A DNA stretch of 63,737 nucleotides from Lentzea terrae (GTDB lineage Bacteria > Actinomycetota > Actinomycetes > Mycobacteriales > Pseudonocardiaceae): NCBI RefSeq assembly GCF_003265345.1, contig NZ_QFWW01000020.1, positions 185,743 to 249,479 on the forward strand, written 5' to 3'. A model generated the notes under the pieces. That model saw only the letters and a program-made list of their open reading frames with translations, did not search any database and had not been told where the DNA came from. Of this stretch, positions 36,502 through 48,500 are shown one piece after another. The translations under genes were made by a program, and so were the position numbers. Position 1 is the stretch's first letter. Each line of letters starts with the position of its first letter.

Positions 36502-37259
36502 TCACCCCTGAGTTCCTGCTCTCGCCGCGCGAGTTCGACATCCTGTGGCACGAGTTGCGGCTCGGCCGGATGCCGTACCCGCTGGACGTGCCGAGCGAGG
36601 GCGCCACCGAGCAGGAACGCCGTGTCCTGCGCGACCGGACGCTCGAGGACCTGAAGGGGCGCGGCCTCGCCGGCAATCAGAGACTCGAGGACTTCCTGCG
36701 GCTGCTCGACGACCACGAGATGTCCGTGGACGCCGTCGCCGGGCTGGACCGGACCGTGCGGGCGCTGGCCGCGTCCGACGGCCGCCAGGCCGTGCTGGCG
36801 ATCATCGACGACGACCGGATCGGACTGCTGGAGATCCGCGAGACCGGCCTGGCCCGCGAGATCGTCCGGGTCCTGCCGGACGGCGAGGCCGGTCCCGGCA
36901 CCGCGGTGAACGTGCGGGTGGAGACGTTGCAGCAGGCCGTGGAACTGCAGGAGTCCGAAGAGGACGACGACTCCGACGACCCGTGGGGCGCGGCCGACGA
37001 CGAACTGGACGACCGGCAGGCGCTGCAGCGCGCCGGCCTGTCGCCCCAGGACGCCAAGCAGTTCGGGGAGCTCGCGGCGAACCGCGTGGCGGGCGGCCAG
37101 TTCGGGGTCACCCGCGGCCGGCAGCGCTCAGGTGTCGTGATCAACTGGTTCGACACGCACCAGGGCCGTTACCTGATGGTCAACTCGGACGGCTGGCTGA
37201 GCCTCTCGCCGACCGACAACGACCGCATCGCCACCCGAATCAACTCCGTGCTCGCGTGA
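36498..37259 (+). CDS. espG: EspG-family ESX secretion chaperone
   Basis: 253 residues, near the usual EspG length. The N-terminus LSPREFDILWHELRLGRMPYPLDVPS is typical of the EspG family, as is the C-terminal RQRSGVVINWFDTHQGRYLMV strand region. EspG proteins bind the hydrophobic tip of PE-PPE dimers in the cytosol, keep them soluble and present them to the secretion machine; EccA is thought to recycle them. The GTG overlaps the PPE stop (GTGA), so chaperone and client are coupled. A very acidic insert (ESEEDDDSDDPWG) lies in the middle. Confidence 0.85.
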   Translation: MITPEFLLSPREFDILWHELRLGRMPYPLDVPSEGATEQERRVLRDRTLEDLKGRGLAGNQRLEDFLRLLDDHEMSVDAVAGLDRTVRALAASDGRQAVLAIIDDDRIGLLEIRETGLAREIVRVLPDGEAGPGTAVNVRVETLQQAVELQESEEDDDSDDPWGAADDELDDRQALQRAGLSPQDAKQFGELAANRVAGGQFGVTRGRQRSGVVINWFDTHQGRYLMVNSDGWLSLSPTDNDRIATRINSVLA

Positions 37260-37299
37260 GAGCGCGTTCCCAGTTGAACCACCGCCGCCGGAGGACCGT

Positions 37300-37818
37300 G
37301 TGAATCCCGCGAACCCCTATCAGTGGGTCGAAGACTACGAGGCCAAGCTGGCCGACCTGAAGAAGAAGTCCGAGGACCTGGTCGAGAACTTCGCCGCGTC
37401 CAGCGCGACCGTGACGTCGAAGGACGGCGCGGTGACGGTGACCGTGGGTCCCAACGGCGGCCTGCAGAACCTCGTGCTCGGGCATCGCGCGCTGGAGCTC
37501 GGCGGGCCGCGGCTCACCGCGTTGATCCTGGAAACCGCGCGGCACGCCCAGAAGCAGGCCGCCGGGAAGGTTCTGGAGATCTTCGCGCCGCTCGGTGAAG
37601 GCACCGAGGCGTACCAGATGGTGTCCGACTCGATCCCGGCCGACGAGCCGGTCGAGGAGACCGACGCGTACGACGTCGACGACGAGATCGACGACGAGCC
37701 GGAACCCGCTCCGGCTCCCCCGCCGGTGAGCCGGCCCGCCGCGGCCCCGCAGCCGCCGCCCGTCCGCGGACGACGCCGCGCGGACGACGTTGACGACGAT
37801 GACAACCAGCCCTGGTAA
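37300..37818 (+). CDS. YbaB/EbfC-like protein of the right effector operon
   Basis: 172 residues from a GTG with GGAGG five bases upstream. Residues 1-100 have the YbaB layout: an N-terminal helix, then VTSKDGAVTVTVGPNGGLQNLVL, then a helix rich in Leu/Ala/Arg. The last 60 residues are Asp/Glu/Pro-rich and disordered (DDEIDDEPEP, ADDVDDDDNQPW). It is the counterpart of the gene at 3381-3851 in the left effector operon. Inference: an adaptor or chaperone for the large effectors rather than a nucleoid protein. Confidence 0.75.
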   Translation: MNPANPYQWVEDYEAKLADLKKKSEDLVENFAASSATVTSKDGAVTVTVGPNGGLQNLVLGHRALELGGPRLTALILETARHAQKQAAGKVLEIFAPLGEGTEAYQMVSDSIPADEPVEETDAYDVDDEIDDEPEPAPAPPPVSRPAAAPQPPPVRGRRRADDVDDDDNQPW

Positions 37819-37827
37819 GGAACTGCG

Positions 37828-39534
37828 ATGACCGCGCCGGAAAAACCACTCCCCTCTCCTCCTGGCATGAAGATCACGGAGGAGAACAAGCTCAAGGGCT
37901 CGTTGTTCATCGAGGCCTACGGCAGTCTGATCGACGGCATCAGCAAGGACGCCGAGTCCGAGACCGAGAAGGCGCTGGACATCACGTTCAACGCCATCGG
38001 CGCGGCGTCGGCCACGGTGATGCTCGCGGTCGACCCGCTGGGTACCCTGATCGGTGCCGGCATCGGCTGGCTGATCGAGCACGTCTCGTTCCTGCGTGAC
38101 GCCCTCAACCAGGTGATGGGCGACCCGGACGAGATCAAGGCCAACGTCGACGCGAACAAGGCGAAGGCCGTCGAGCTGCGGCAGCTGGCCGAGGACCACA
38201 AGAGCGGGCTCGCCACGTTCGACGGCTGGACCGGCGCGTCGTCGGAGCGGTTCAAGGCGTCCATGGACGGGATGACCCAGGAGCTCGAGGACCTGGCCAA
38301 CGCCGTCGAGAGCAAGGCCAAGATCGTCGCGATCATGGGCATGCTGGTCACCGTCCTGCGCGACATCGTGCGCGACATGATCGCCCAGTTGCTCGGCTCG
38401 CTGATCGGTGGCGCCATCGCCGCGGCCGCCGCGATGATCCCGACCTTCGGCGCCTCGATCCCGATCTTCATCGGCTTCGCGGTCGGCAAGGCGGTCGCGC
38501 TGGGCGTCAACATCGCCTCCCGCGTCGCCCGCGTCGTCGCCGCGCTGGGCCGCCAGATGAAGCGGATCGGCGACCTCGACGACATCATGGCCAAGATCAG
38601 CAAGGGCTGGAACCGGTTCGAGAACGGCGCCGACGTCGCCGAGATCGCCTACGAGGGCTACAAGGCGCAGAACGAGGTCAACAAGGCCGTCGACAAGGTC
38701 ACCCCAGGCGGTGGCTCCGGCGGCTCCGGCGGCTCCGGGGGTGAGGGCACCTCCGGTACCAAGACGGCCGCGGACACGCTCGCAAAGGCCCGCGAGGGCA
38801 CGGTGCAGGCGAGCCAGATGCACGCGCTCCAGGCCCCCACGGCCAGGGTGCAGGCGGAGGGCGAGCCGATGCAGGCCCTCTCGGCCACGCGGATGCACGA
38901 CGCGCCTGTGCAGATGGCCCAGGCCCAGCCTCAGCACCTGGTCATGCCCCTCGAGGCCGAGGCGGTCCGGCCCGCCCACCGGTTGGAGCCCATGGAGGCG
39001 CTCCAGCCGATGCACCGCGCGGAACCGGCCGAGGCACTGCGGCCCACGCACCGTGTGGAGGCGGCCGAGGCACTGCGGCCCATGCACCGCGTGGAGCCGG
39101 TCGAGCAGTTGCAGCCGATGTACCGCTCGGAGGCCCCGCAGGCCATGCAGCGCGTGGACGCGATGCCGGCCCAGGACGCCACGATGGCCTCCGGCGTCAG
39201 CATGACCGCGGCGACGCCGTTCCAGCAGGCCGTCCAACCGCACGAGTTCTCGAACAGCGCCTTCGAGAGCACTCCCGCAGAGCCGCTGCAGGGCGCCCAG
39301 GCGTCGCACGTCTTCCAGGCGCTCGAGCCGACGCAGTCCTACGAGCGTGCCCAGCCGGTCCAGTCCTACGCGGCCTTCGAGGCACCGGCCGAGGAGGGCT
39401 ACAACCCGCTCCTGGCCCAGGAAGCGCCTCGTGGGGGCGCGGCCCACGAGACCGCCGCCCAGGCCGGTGGCGCACCTGCGCAGCCGCTCCGGCAGGCCGT
39501 CACCAACGAGCGCCCCAGGCAGCCGGGGCAGTAG
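37828..39534 (+). CDS. WXG-domain protein with membrane-active helices and Met/His/Glu repeats (568 residues)
   Basis: Hydrophobic helices lie at about 48-75 and 165-220 and flank a WXG turn, GWTGASSERF (Trp134). After about residue 285 comes a Gly/Ser linker. Then about eight degenerate 11-13 residue repeats of the type RxEPxEALxPMH fall at about 370-440, and a Pro/Gln/Ala-rich tail follows. This resembles WXG100-type N-terminal regions of secreted toxins and pore-type proteins. It lies 10 bp after the YbaB-like gene and 62 bp before the giant gene, so it is probably a co-secreted partner or delivery component. No enzymatic domain was recognised. Confidence 0.65.
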   Translation: MTAPEKPLPSPPGMKITEENKLKGSLFIEAYGSLIDGISKDAESETEKALDITFNAIGAASATVMLAVDPLGTLIGAGIGWLIEHVSFLRDALNQVMGDPDEIKANVDANKAKAVELRQLAEDHKSGLATFDGWTGASSERFKASMDGMTQELEDLANAVESKAKIVAIMGMLVTVLRDIVRDMIAQLLGSLIGGAIAAAAAMIPTFGASIPIFIGFAVGKAVALGVNIASRVARVVAALGRQMKRIGDLDDIMAKISKGWNRFENGADVAEIAYEGYKAQNEVNKAVDKVTPGGGSGGSGGSGGEGTSGTKTAADTLAKAREGTVQASQMHALQAPTARVQAEGEPMQALSATRMHDAPVQMAQAQPQHLVMPLEAEAVRPAHRLEPMEALQPMHRAEPAEALRPTHRVEAAEALRPMHRVEPVEQLQPMYRSEAPQAMQRVDAMPAQDATMASGVSMTAATPFQQAVQPHEFSNSAFESTPAEPLQGAQASHVFQALEPTQSYERAQPVQSYAAFEAPAEEGYNPLLAQEAPRGGAAHETAAQAGGAPAQPLRQAVTNERPRQPGQ

Positions 39535-39596
39535 CTCCTCAGCCGGGACCCCGCCGACCCTGCTTGTTCTGACGCAGCACTGGAGAAAAGCCGCTC

Positions 39597-42500
39597 ATGG
39601 CCAAGGGGAACACGAATCCCACACCGCCGCCGTCGTCGTCGAACCCGAACCCGACGCCGAGCCCGACGCCGTCGCCCACGGGTACCGGCGGTGGTGGTCC
39701 CACCGGCAACAGCGGCTTCTCCATGAGCGACTCCTCGATGCAGGGGTTGCAGAACAAGGCAGGGGACCTGGGGTCCCGGCTGTCGGCCATCTCCAGCGGC
39801 CTGCGCGGCCTGAACTTCAGCGGCAACGCACTGGGCCCCATCGGCCTGTTCGCCGTGCCGGCGCTCAACGCGTCGAACGACAACGCCATCTCCCAGGCCG
39901 ACAAGGGCGCCAAGGCGTTCACCGACGTCCAGTCGAAACTGAAGGCCACGCTCGAAACGCACGTGCAGACCGACACGAAGATCGGTCAGGACCTCAAGTC
40001 CGTCGACACGAGCACCAACGCCAAGCCGCCACCCGGCGCGGCCAACACGACGCTCGGCAACAACACGCAGGGCGGCCCCAAGGTCCAGGGCCCGGGCACG
40101 ATCGCGGGCGGCACCGGCTACACCGGTGGCGGGCAGAAGGGCCCCGGCGGCGGCCCGGTCGCCCCACCACCGAACGTCAAGGGCGGCACCGGTCCCGTCG
40201 GCACCGGAGGCTCGAAGGCACCCGGCGGCGGCCCGGTCGCCCCACCACCGAGCATCAAGGGCGGCACCGGACCTGTCGGCACCGGAGGCTCGAAAGCCCC
40301 TGCCGGCGGCCCGGCTGTGGGGGCGCCGCCGAACATCAAGGGCGGCGCCGGCCCGGTCAACAACCCCACCACCCCGGCGAACTTCGTGCCCAAGGACGTG
40401 AAGGTCCCGACCGGCCCGACCGGCGGTCCGATCGGTGCCGGTCCCGTCGGCGGCCCGGTCGGCGCTACGCCGGGGTCGAGGCCGAACACGCCAGGCGGCG
40501 GAGCCAAGGGCCCAGCCAACTTCACCCCCAAGGACGTCAAGGTCCCCACCGGCCCGACCGCCGGTCCCATCGGCGGCCCGGTCGGCGCCACGCCGGGGTC
40601 CAGGCCCAACACGCCAGGCGGCGGAGCCAAGGGCCCAGCCAACTTCACCCCCAAAGACGTCAAAGTCCCCACCGGCCCCACCGCCGGTGCCACGCCGGGT
40701 TCCAACACGCCGGGCGGAGGAGCCAAGGGCCCAGCCAACTTCGTCCCCAAGGACGTCAAGGTCCCCACCGGCCCGACCGCCACACCACCCGGCCCGCAGA
40801 GCGCAGTGACGTCTCCGTCCACGGGCGCCGGTCCGCGCAACTTCACCCCGACGGCCGGCGCCACCCCCGGCGCAGGCATGGGTGCCGCTCCACCGATGGC
40901 TCCCGGCGGCACTCCAGCCGCAGGCGCACCAGCCGACCGCAGCACCAAGTACAACGCCCCCGGCAGCGGCGGCAAGGGCGTGTTCGACGCCCCCAAGCCC
41001 GCCACCCCGGACACCATCTCCAAGGCCCCCAAGGACTCGAGCGCCACGCCGGGTCCGGCTCCAACCTCGACACCGGGTGCGGGCACGACGCCCAAGCCCG
41101 GCGGCGTTCCAACCACGCCCGGCGCAACCCCGGGCTCAGCTCCGACCGTGCCCCCAGGCGCGACCCCAGGTTCGACGCCGACCACACCCGGCCAGCAAAC
41201 CGCCGTAACCGCGCCGTCCCAAAGCGGCCCGCGCGGCGCCACCCCAACGCCGACCGCTCCCGCAGCAACCCCCGGCGCCATGCCGCCCGCCGCACCACCC
41301 GCAGCCGCCCCACCGCCCGGCGCCACGGGCACCGACCGAACCAGCAAGTACACCGGCGGAACGGGCGCGGGCAAGGGCGTGTTCGACGCCCCCAAGCCCC
41401 CCACCCCCGACAACACCATCACCAGGGCTCCGGGCACCTCGCCGTCCACCCCACCCCCGGCCCCGAAGCCAACCTCGTTCACGCCGCCACCGGCCACCGT
41501 GCCGCCGACGTCGACGAGCACGCCATCACCGACTCCGGCCACGCCGCCGGTGAACACGCCAGGCGCCAACCCGAACACGGCATCACCCAACCAGGCACGC
41601 CCGACCCCAGCCGCGCCGCCGGTGAACGCACCTTCGCCAAATGCACCGTCGTCGGCGAACACCCCGTCGCCCAGGCCGGATACCGCGCCCTCCGCCCAGA
41701 CGCCCAAGGCAGACACGGCTCCGCCCGCTCAGACGCGTCCCGCACCGTCGCCGACGCCCAGTCCGAGCACCAACGTCCCGCCGGTCAACACGCCGTCACC
41801 CAAGCCGGAAACCAACGTCCCGCCGGCGAACACCCCGCCGGTCAACGCGCCCAAGCCGGACACGAACGTTCCCCCGGCCAACACTGCGTCGCCCAAGCCC
41901 GAGACGAACGCTCCGCCGGCTCAGACGAAGCCCACGCCGGACACGAACACGGCTCCGCCTGCTCAGACGCGTCCCGCTCCAGCGCCTGCCGTCAACGCGC
42001 CGCCCGCGAACGTCCCAGCGGCCAACGTCCCAGCGGCGAACACGCCGAACCCGAACTGGCCCAACACGAACACGCCGCCACCGGCAGCCCCAGCGGCCGG
42101 GCCACGCGCCGTGCCCGGCGGTTGGATGCCGGACACCGATACCGGCCAGAAGACTCCTGCGGCGGCTCCGGTCACAGACACCACCAACGTCAATGCCATG
42201 TGGCCCCCGGCCGGTCCGCGGCCGGGCAGTGTGCCCAACGTCCCCGGTGTCGTGGGCCCGCCCCAGGGCATCTTCGCCCCCAACCGGCCCGCCGCGGACG
42301 CACTGCGCCCAATCGCCGAAGCATCACCACCCGCGCAACCGCGCCCCACGCCGACCACCCCCCAGCCTCCTGCCGTCCAGCCGGAGAAGAAGCCGTTCGA
42401 ACCGCCCAAGCCGGGACCGTCGCCTGACCCCTTCCCCGTCGAGCCGATCAAGGCATCCCCCAACCTGCTCGACCTGCTCGACCCCCGCGGATACCCCGGC

Positions 42501-45500
42501 ACCACCAATCACAACTCCCCCGGCAACTACAAAGCCGACGCCGCCTGGCCCGCCACCACCATCGACGGCAAACCCTGGGCCGACCTGCAAAACCTCACGC
42601 CCGAGGAAAGCAGGAAGTGGATCGACAAACTGCGCAACGTCCTGGCCTCCAAACCAGACGGCGCGTTCTTCTGGTCCGGCAACTACTACGACTCCGACGG
42701 CAACCGCATCTCGGTCATGAACGAAGCCGAGTACATGGCCAAAGCCGACGGACGCAACACCCTCGAAGGCACACTCGACGACAAAGCCATCAAACTCCCC
42801 GGATGGGGCAACACCTCACCCGAAGGCAAAGCGGTGTGGGACAGCGTGTCCGCCAGTCTCGCACACGGCGCCAGCGGTGACGTCTACGTCCTGCTCGGCC
42901 CGTCAAGGCGGCCCGACAACGTCTTCCACATGACCGAATTCCCCATCCTCCAACAAAACCCCAACGTCAACAGGGTCATCACCATCGACGTCCACACCAA
43001 AGAAGAGACGGTGATCTACACAGCCAACACCCCACCAGCACCAGACAACACCGACACGCGGTCCGCACCCCCGATGCCCGGCGACATCGGCACATCGCCG
43101 GACGCCGACACCAAGCCGGACACCAAGCCGGACACCGACACGGACACCAACGCGTCCGCCCAGAACACCCAACCGCAGAACAACCAGGCGCAGAACACCC
43201 CCGCGCCGAACACCACGGCCGACAACGGCCCGGCGCCGACCAGGGACGCCCCGGTGACCCCGCCGCCGGCCCCGCCCGCGCGGGAGCCGAACCTGAACCC
43301 CGACGGCACCCGCAAGGACGTGCCGAAGGTCGGCGCCCCGCCGGCCATGACCCCGCCGACCCCGGAGTCGCACCAGGGCAAGGACGTCCTCACCGACGGC
43401 TCGTGGCGCCACGACCCGGCGAAGACCGCGGACTGGTCGAACCCGAGCAACCCGGCCGACCGCAGCACCTGGGCCGACCGCCGCAACGACACCGACGTCC
43501 GCACCGTCGACGTCACGGTCCACGACGTCCGCACCGACAGCACACCGAGCAACATCAAGTCCTACCAAGGACTCATCAACTACGACCTGCGCCGCATCGA
43601 GACGACACCCGGCAACTTCGTCCAGGAATACACCGTCAAGGTGCACGTCGACCCCGCCGCGAACGTCGACCCGGACGCCGTGCAACAGGTCAAGGACAAC
43701 GCCACCAACGGCGTCAACTCCCTGCTGAACCAGGGTTTCCGGCTGCCGAGCGGCGACCAGTTCCACCTCAACCTGGAGTTCACCGACAACGCGGCGGACG
43801 CGCACACCACCATCAAGGTCGACCCGGACAACCCCAACGTCGACCAAACCCACTGGAACCCGGACACCAGCCCCGAGGTCCTCGCCCACGAAACCCTGCA
43901 CTACCTGGGCATCCCGGACGAGTACAAGGACACGTCCCGCGTCTTCCAGCAGCACGACACCAACTCCGGCGTCCACCAGAACGACGGCGGCCTCATGGGC
44001 GCCGACGTCCACCTGCCCGACCCCGGCATCCGGCCGCGCCACCTGTGGCTGATCGAAAACACCGCCAACAGCCAGGTCATGGTGCCCGACACCACGATCA
44101 ACACACCCGGCCCCGCCACCGTGCCCCCGCCCGCCGACTGGAAACCGAACCCCAGCACCGAGACCGCTCCCACCCCGGCAACGGACCCGAGGCCCGACGC
44201 CGACACGCGGGCCATGCCGAAGCGCGACGCCTGGGACAGCGACAGCGACAGCGACGCGGAAACGGCGCCGGAGCAGAACAAGCGGCCCAAGCACGACGGC
44301 GCGCCGTTCGATCCGGGCAACGTCGCCGGTCCGTCCACAATCGACAGTGACGCCATGGACGTTGACCAGGACAGCCAGGTCGACGACCTCGCCAACGCGC
44401 TCAACGACCTGTCGCTGAGCAACGTCCAGTACAACCAGGCGTTCGCGAACCTGGCCAACGACGGCTTCGACCTGCCCACGAAGGACAACTACCTCGCCAA
44501 GCTCAAGGAGAGCGTCGAGGCCGACAAGCGTCCTTCCTTCGTGGTCAACATGATCGTGAGCCACACCGAGCTGGGCAAGATCAACGACGTCATCAACTCG
44601 ATCACCGCCGACGCCGGGCCCACCGGCAAGGACATGGTGTTCGTCGTCGGTGTCAACGGCCCCAACGGTTCGGCCGCCACCATCGACGCCAGCATCACCC
44701 AGGCCAACAACAGCGTCTCCGGCAGGCCCGAGCCGATCGCGCTCGTGCCGTTGCCGACGTTCGACCCGGCGAAGGGCTTCCCCTTCGGCACCATGCGCAA
44801 CGAGACGATGCACAGCCCTGCCACGACGTTCGCCATCGGCGCGATGAACGGCAAGGACACGCATCCGTACATCTCGTTCCAGGACTTCGACACCGGCTCG
44901 CGCAAGGTCACCGGCGACCAGAAGGACATCTTCAACCACTTCAAGGACTCGCTGAACCCGCCGGGTGCAGGCCCGATCCGGCCGGTGCTGTACTCGGGTG
45001 GTTACCGCGTCGGCGACCCGGCCGCGCTCGTCAACGACACGCAGACGCGCATCGACAAAGAGCGCGCCAAGATCAACAACGACCCCAAGCTGTCCGCGGA
45101 CAAGAAGGCGGAGAAACTCGAGGAACTGCGCGTCGCGGAACAGCAGATCCGGCAGCCGGACTTCGCCGAGAAGTTCCAGCAGGCGATGAGCGACGACATG
45201 GACGCGCGCAGCCGCCAGAAGGACTCGGCGCCGCTGCTGCCGTACTCGCCGGAGCCCAACCTCTTCATCGACGCGAGCGTCACCGTCGTCGCACCCGACG
45301 TCAAGTTCAGCAAGGACGCCAACGAGTTCGGCGGTCTGAGCCAGTCGATCAACCAGTTCGCCGGCAACGAGATCGCCGAGATCCACCAGAACCAGCTGCC
45401 GAAGCCGGAGTTCACCGAGGACGTCAAGCAGGCCAAGGCGCAGCTCGAAGCCGACATCGCGGCCCAGGGCGGCAAGCCGAGCCCCGCCCAGGCCCAGGTG

Positions 45501-48500
45501 CTGGCCTCGCTCGACGCCGAGATCAAGGCCAAGGATGCACGCGCCGCGGCCGACCCCGGCTTCAAGGACAGCTCCGCACAGCTCGTCGTCGACGCCGGCA
45601 TCGAGGTCGACCTCAAGACCAACCGGAACCCCTACCGCGGCGAGAACTTCACCAGCGACTTCGTCAACGGCGCGGTGGGCACCGACCTGTCCCGCCTCGC
45701 GCTCGGGTTCGCCAAGAGCGAGGGCAAGTCGTGGCCGCAGTCGCACGTCGCGCTCACCTCGGTCACCAGCCGCATGTACGCCGGTGTCCCGGACGCGACC
45801 GGCAAGCTCGACCCGCAGGCCGACCGCGCGGCCAAGTCCGACGTGTCCGGCGCGAAGATCCGCGACGAGTTCCAGGACCGCAAGCCCGGCAAGGACGGCA
45901 CGCCGAACCCGAAGAACAAACCGCACAGCGAGCGCGAGGCCCAGCAGCTCAAGGTCCACGGCGACCAGCCGACGGGCGGCTGGAACCCGTCGGACGCCGA
46001 CGCGAAGAAGCTCGGTGTGCAGGACAAGAACACCCTCAGCACGGCGGTCTCCGCGCCCGTCGCGGGTCACGGACACATGGGCATCGACCCGACGGCCAAG
46101 AACGAGAAGATGGCCGCGATGCTCAACCTGGCGTTGTCGTCGAACACGAGCAACGTCACCCGCACCTTCGGCACGCTGGAGCACGGCGTCCTGCCGATCG
46201 CCGATCCGCCGCGGCAGGACGGCATGTTCAACGCCGTGCACGACGCAATGGTCAAGGACGCCAAGGCGAACCCGCCCGGCGCCAAGAAGGGCAAGCCCGC
46301 TCCGGAGATCAAGTCGGCGACGGACCTGCGCGCCGGCGCGATCCAGAAGGGCTCGATCGCCTCCCCCGCGATCACCAAGCAGATCGCGAACTTCCGCCAG
46401 GAGCACGGCCTCGAGAACGGCCACCTGGTCAACGCGCTCATCGAGCCGAACGCGGCACCGCAGGCCGACACCACGGCCCAGGAGATCGACGCCGACAAGA
46501 TCGCCGACAACGCCAAGGCGGCCAAGGCGGAGGAGCTGGCCGCCAAGCTGCTCGCGACGGAGATCGGCCGGCCGCTGACCATCCACGGCCCCAACGGACC
46601 GCAGACCTTCGAGCCGTTCTACGAGCCCAGGCCGGAGACCAACTCGAAGTCCAAGCCTGCGGACATCAAGAAGGCGGAGAACTGGAGGCCGCCGGCCTTC
46701 CCGCCACCGCTCGAGCTCGACGCGCACCCACAGCCGAACGGCAAGACGCATTTCACGCCGCACGACCTGGGTGAAGGCCCGTCGCACCGGGCCGCACCGC
46801 CGGCGCCCGACACCCAGACACCGGACGTGGAGACGCGCCCGGCACCGCAACGGCCGACGCCGAACCCGGTCATCCCGATGACCACCACGGCCCCGCAACC
46901 GGTGGGCCAGGTCCCGAACACGAACCTGCCGAGCTTCTTCCAGGACAACAAGGCACTGGGTTCGATCACGCCGACGGACGTGCGCGGCGCGGACGCGGTG
47001 GTCAACGAGATCCAGGGCATCAAGCCGGACGACCAGGCGCGCATCAAGAACTCGCTGGAGAACGACTTCGAGACGTTCCTGGGCAACGGCCGCAACTTCC
47101 AGGTGAAGATCGGCAACGCCTGGTTCGAGGCGAACGTCCGCGCCGAGATGCACGCGGACACCAACACGGCTGTGCAGGACGCGGCCGACACCAAGGTGGA
47201 CAAGAACTTCCAGGCCGCCGCGGCCTCCACCACCACGAACACCATCGCGACGGCCAACGACGTCGGCGCCTCGGCGACGGCCGGTGTCGCCATGGGCCCG
47301 TACGGCTCGCTGGGCGGCAAGGCCGCGCTCGCCACGCCCGCGGTGTCGCAGGCGACCACGAACACCACGACCGAGCAGCGCGCGATCAAGGGGTCGGACG
47401 ACGGCTCCAAGAAGGTCACGGTGCCGGTCTCGTTCGAGATCACGGTCACCGACGCGGCCGGCAACCCCAGGCAGTTCGCGACGCTGAACAGCGGCCCGGA
47501 CGTCACGCTGCAGGTCCCGACCGACCTCAGCACGATCGTCGACTCCGGCAAGTCGTCCGACGTGGTCACCCCGACCGACGCGGCCTGGGGCACGAAGGTC
47601 GAGAACGCGGTGCCGGAAGCCGTGGTGGTCAACGACTCCGGGAAGGCGTTCAACGACGTCGCGGCGAAGCTGCACCCGTCGATCACGAAGGTCGGCTCGC
47701 CCGGACGCGAGGCGCTGCAGAACTTCCTGAGCCCGACGTCGATCCGCAACAACCTGCCCGCGATGCTCGGCGGCTTCGTCACCTCGCCCGACCTGATCAG
47801 CCCGCACGCCAGCAAGGGCGGCGCGGTGCAGATGACGGCGACGCTGAAGGACGCGAAGCTCGTCGGCACGCACGACAACGCGGCGCTGGACCTGAAGGAC
47901 ACCTCTGCCTGGGGCAGCAGTGTGTCCGCGACCACCAAGACCGGCTTCGACGTCACCGCGGGCTTCGGCGGCAACATCGGTGTGCCGGGCCAGGTCGGCG
48001 GCACGGTCGGCGCCACCGCCACCTACTCCGCGCGCACCGCGGAAGGCGTGAACGCGGGGACCAGCTCCAGCCGCAAGACCGGCATCGGTGTCAAGAACGA
48101 GACGGGCCTCTACGAGGTCACCGCCGAGGTCGAGGTGCGCACGCCCGCGGGCGACAGCGTCAAGATCCCGGTCACCACGCACATGCGGATGGGCCTGCAC
48201 GAGGCCGGCGCGGTCGGTCTGCCGACGCCAGACGGCACCAGGAACACGATCACCGACGCGGCCACCGCGGACACCAAGTTCCTGCCGCCCTACCTCGCCG
48301 ACACGCTCGCCGCCGGCAACGCCAAGGTCGGCGAGTTCGTGCCGGCCACCAAGGTGCAGGGCCAGGTCGAGGGCGCGCTGCGGGACCTGCCCGGCTTCGG
48401 GAAGTTCCTGCCGCAGTGGAACAACCCGGACGCGAACCCGCGCAGCGGCAAGGGCCAGAGCTTCGCCGACGTCGCCGAGCAGCTCGCGAACCAGCGCAAG

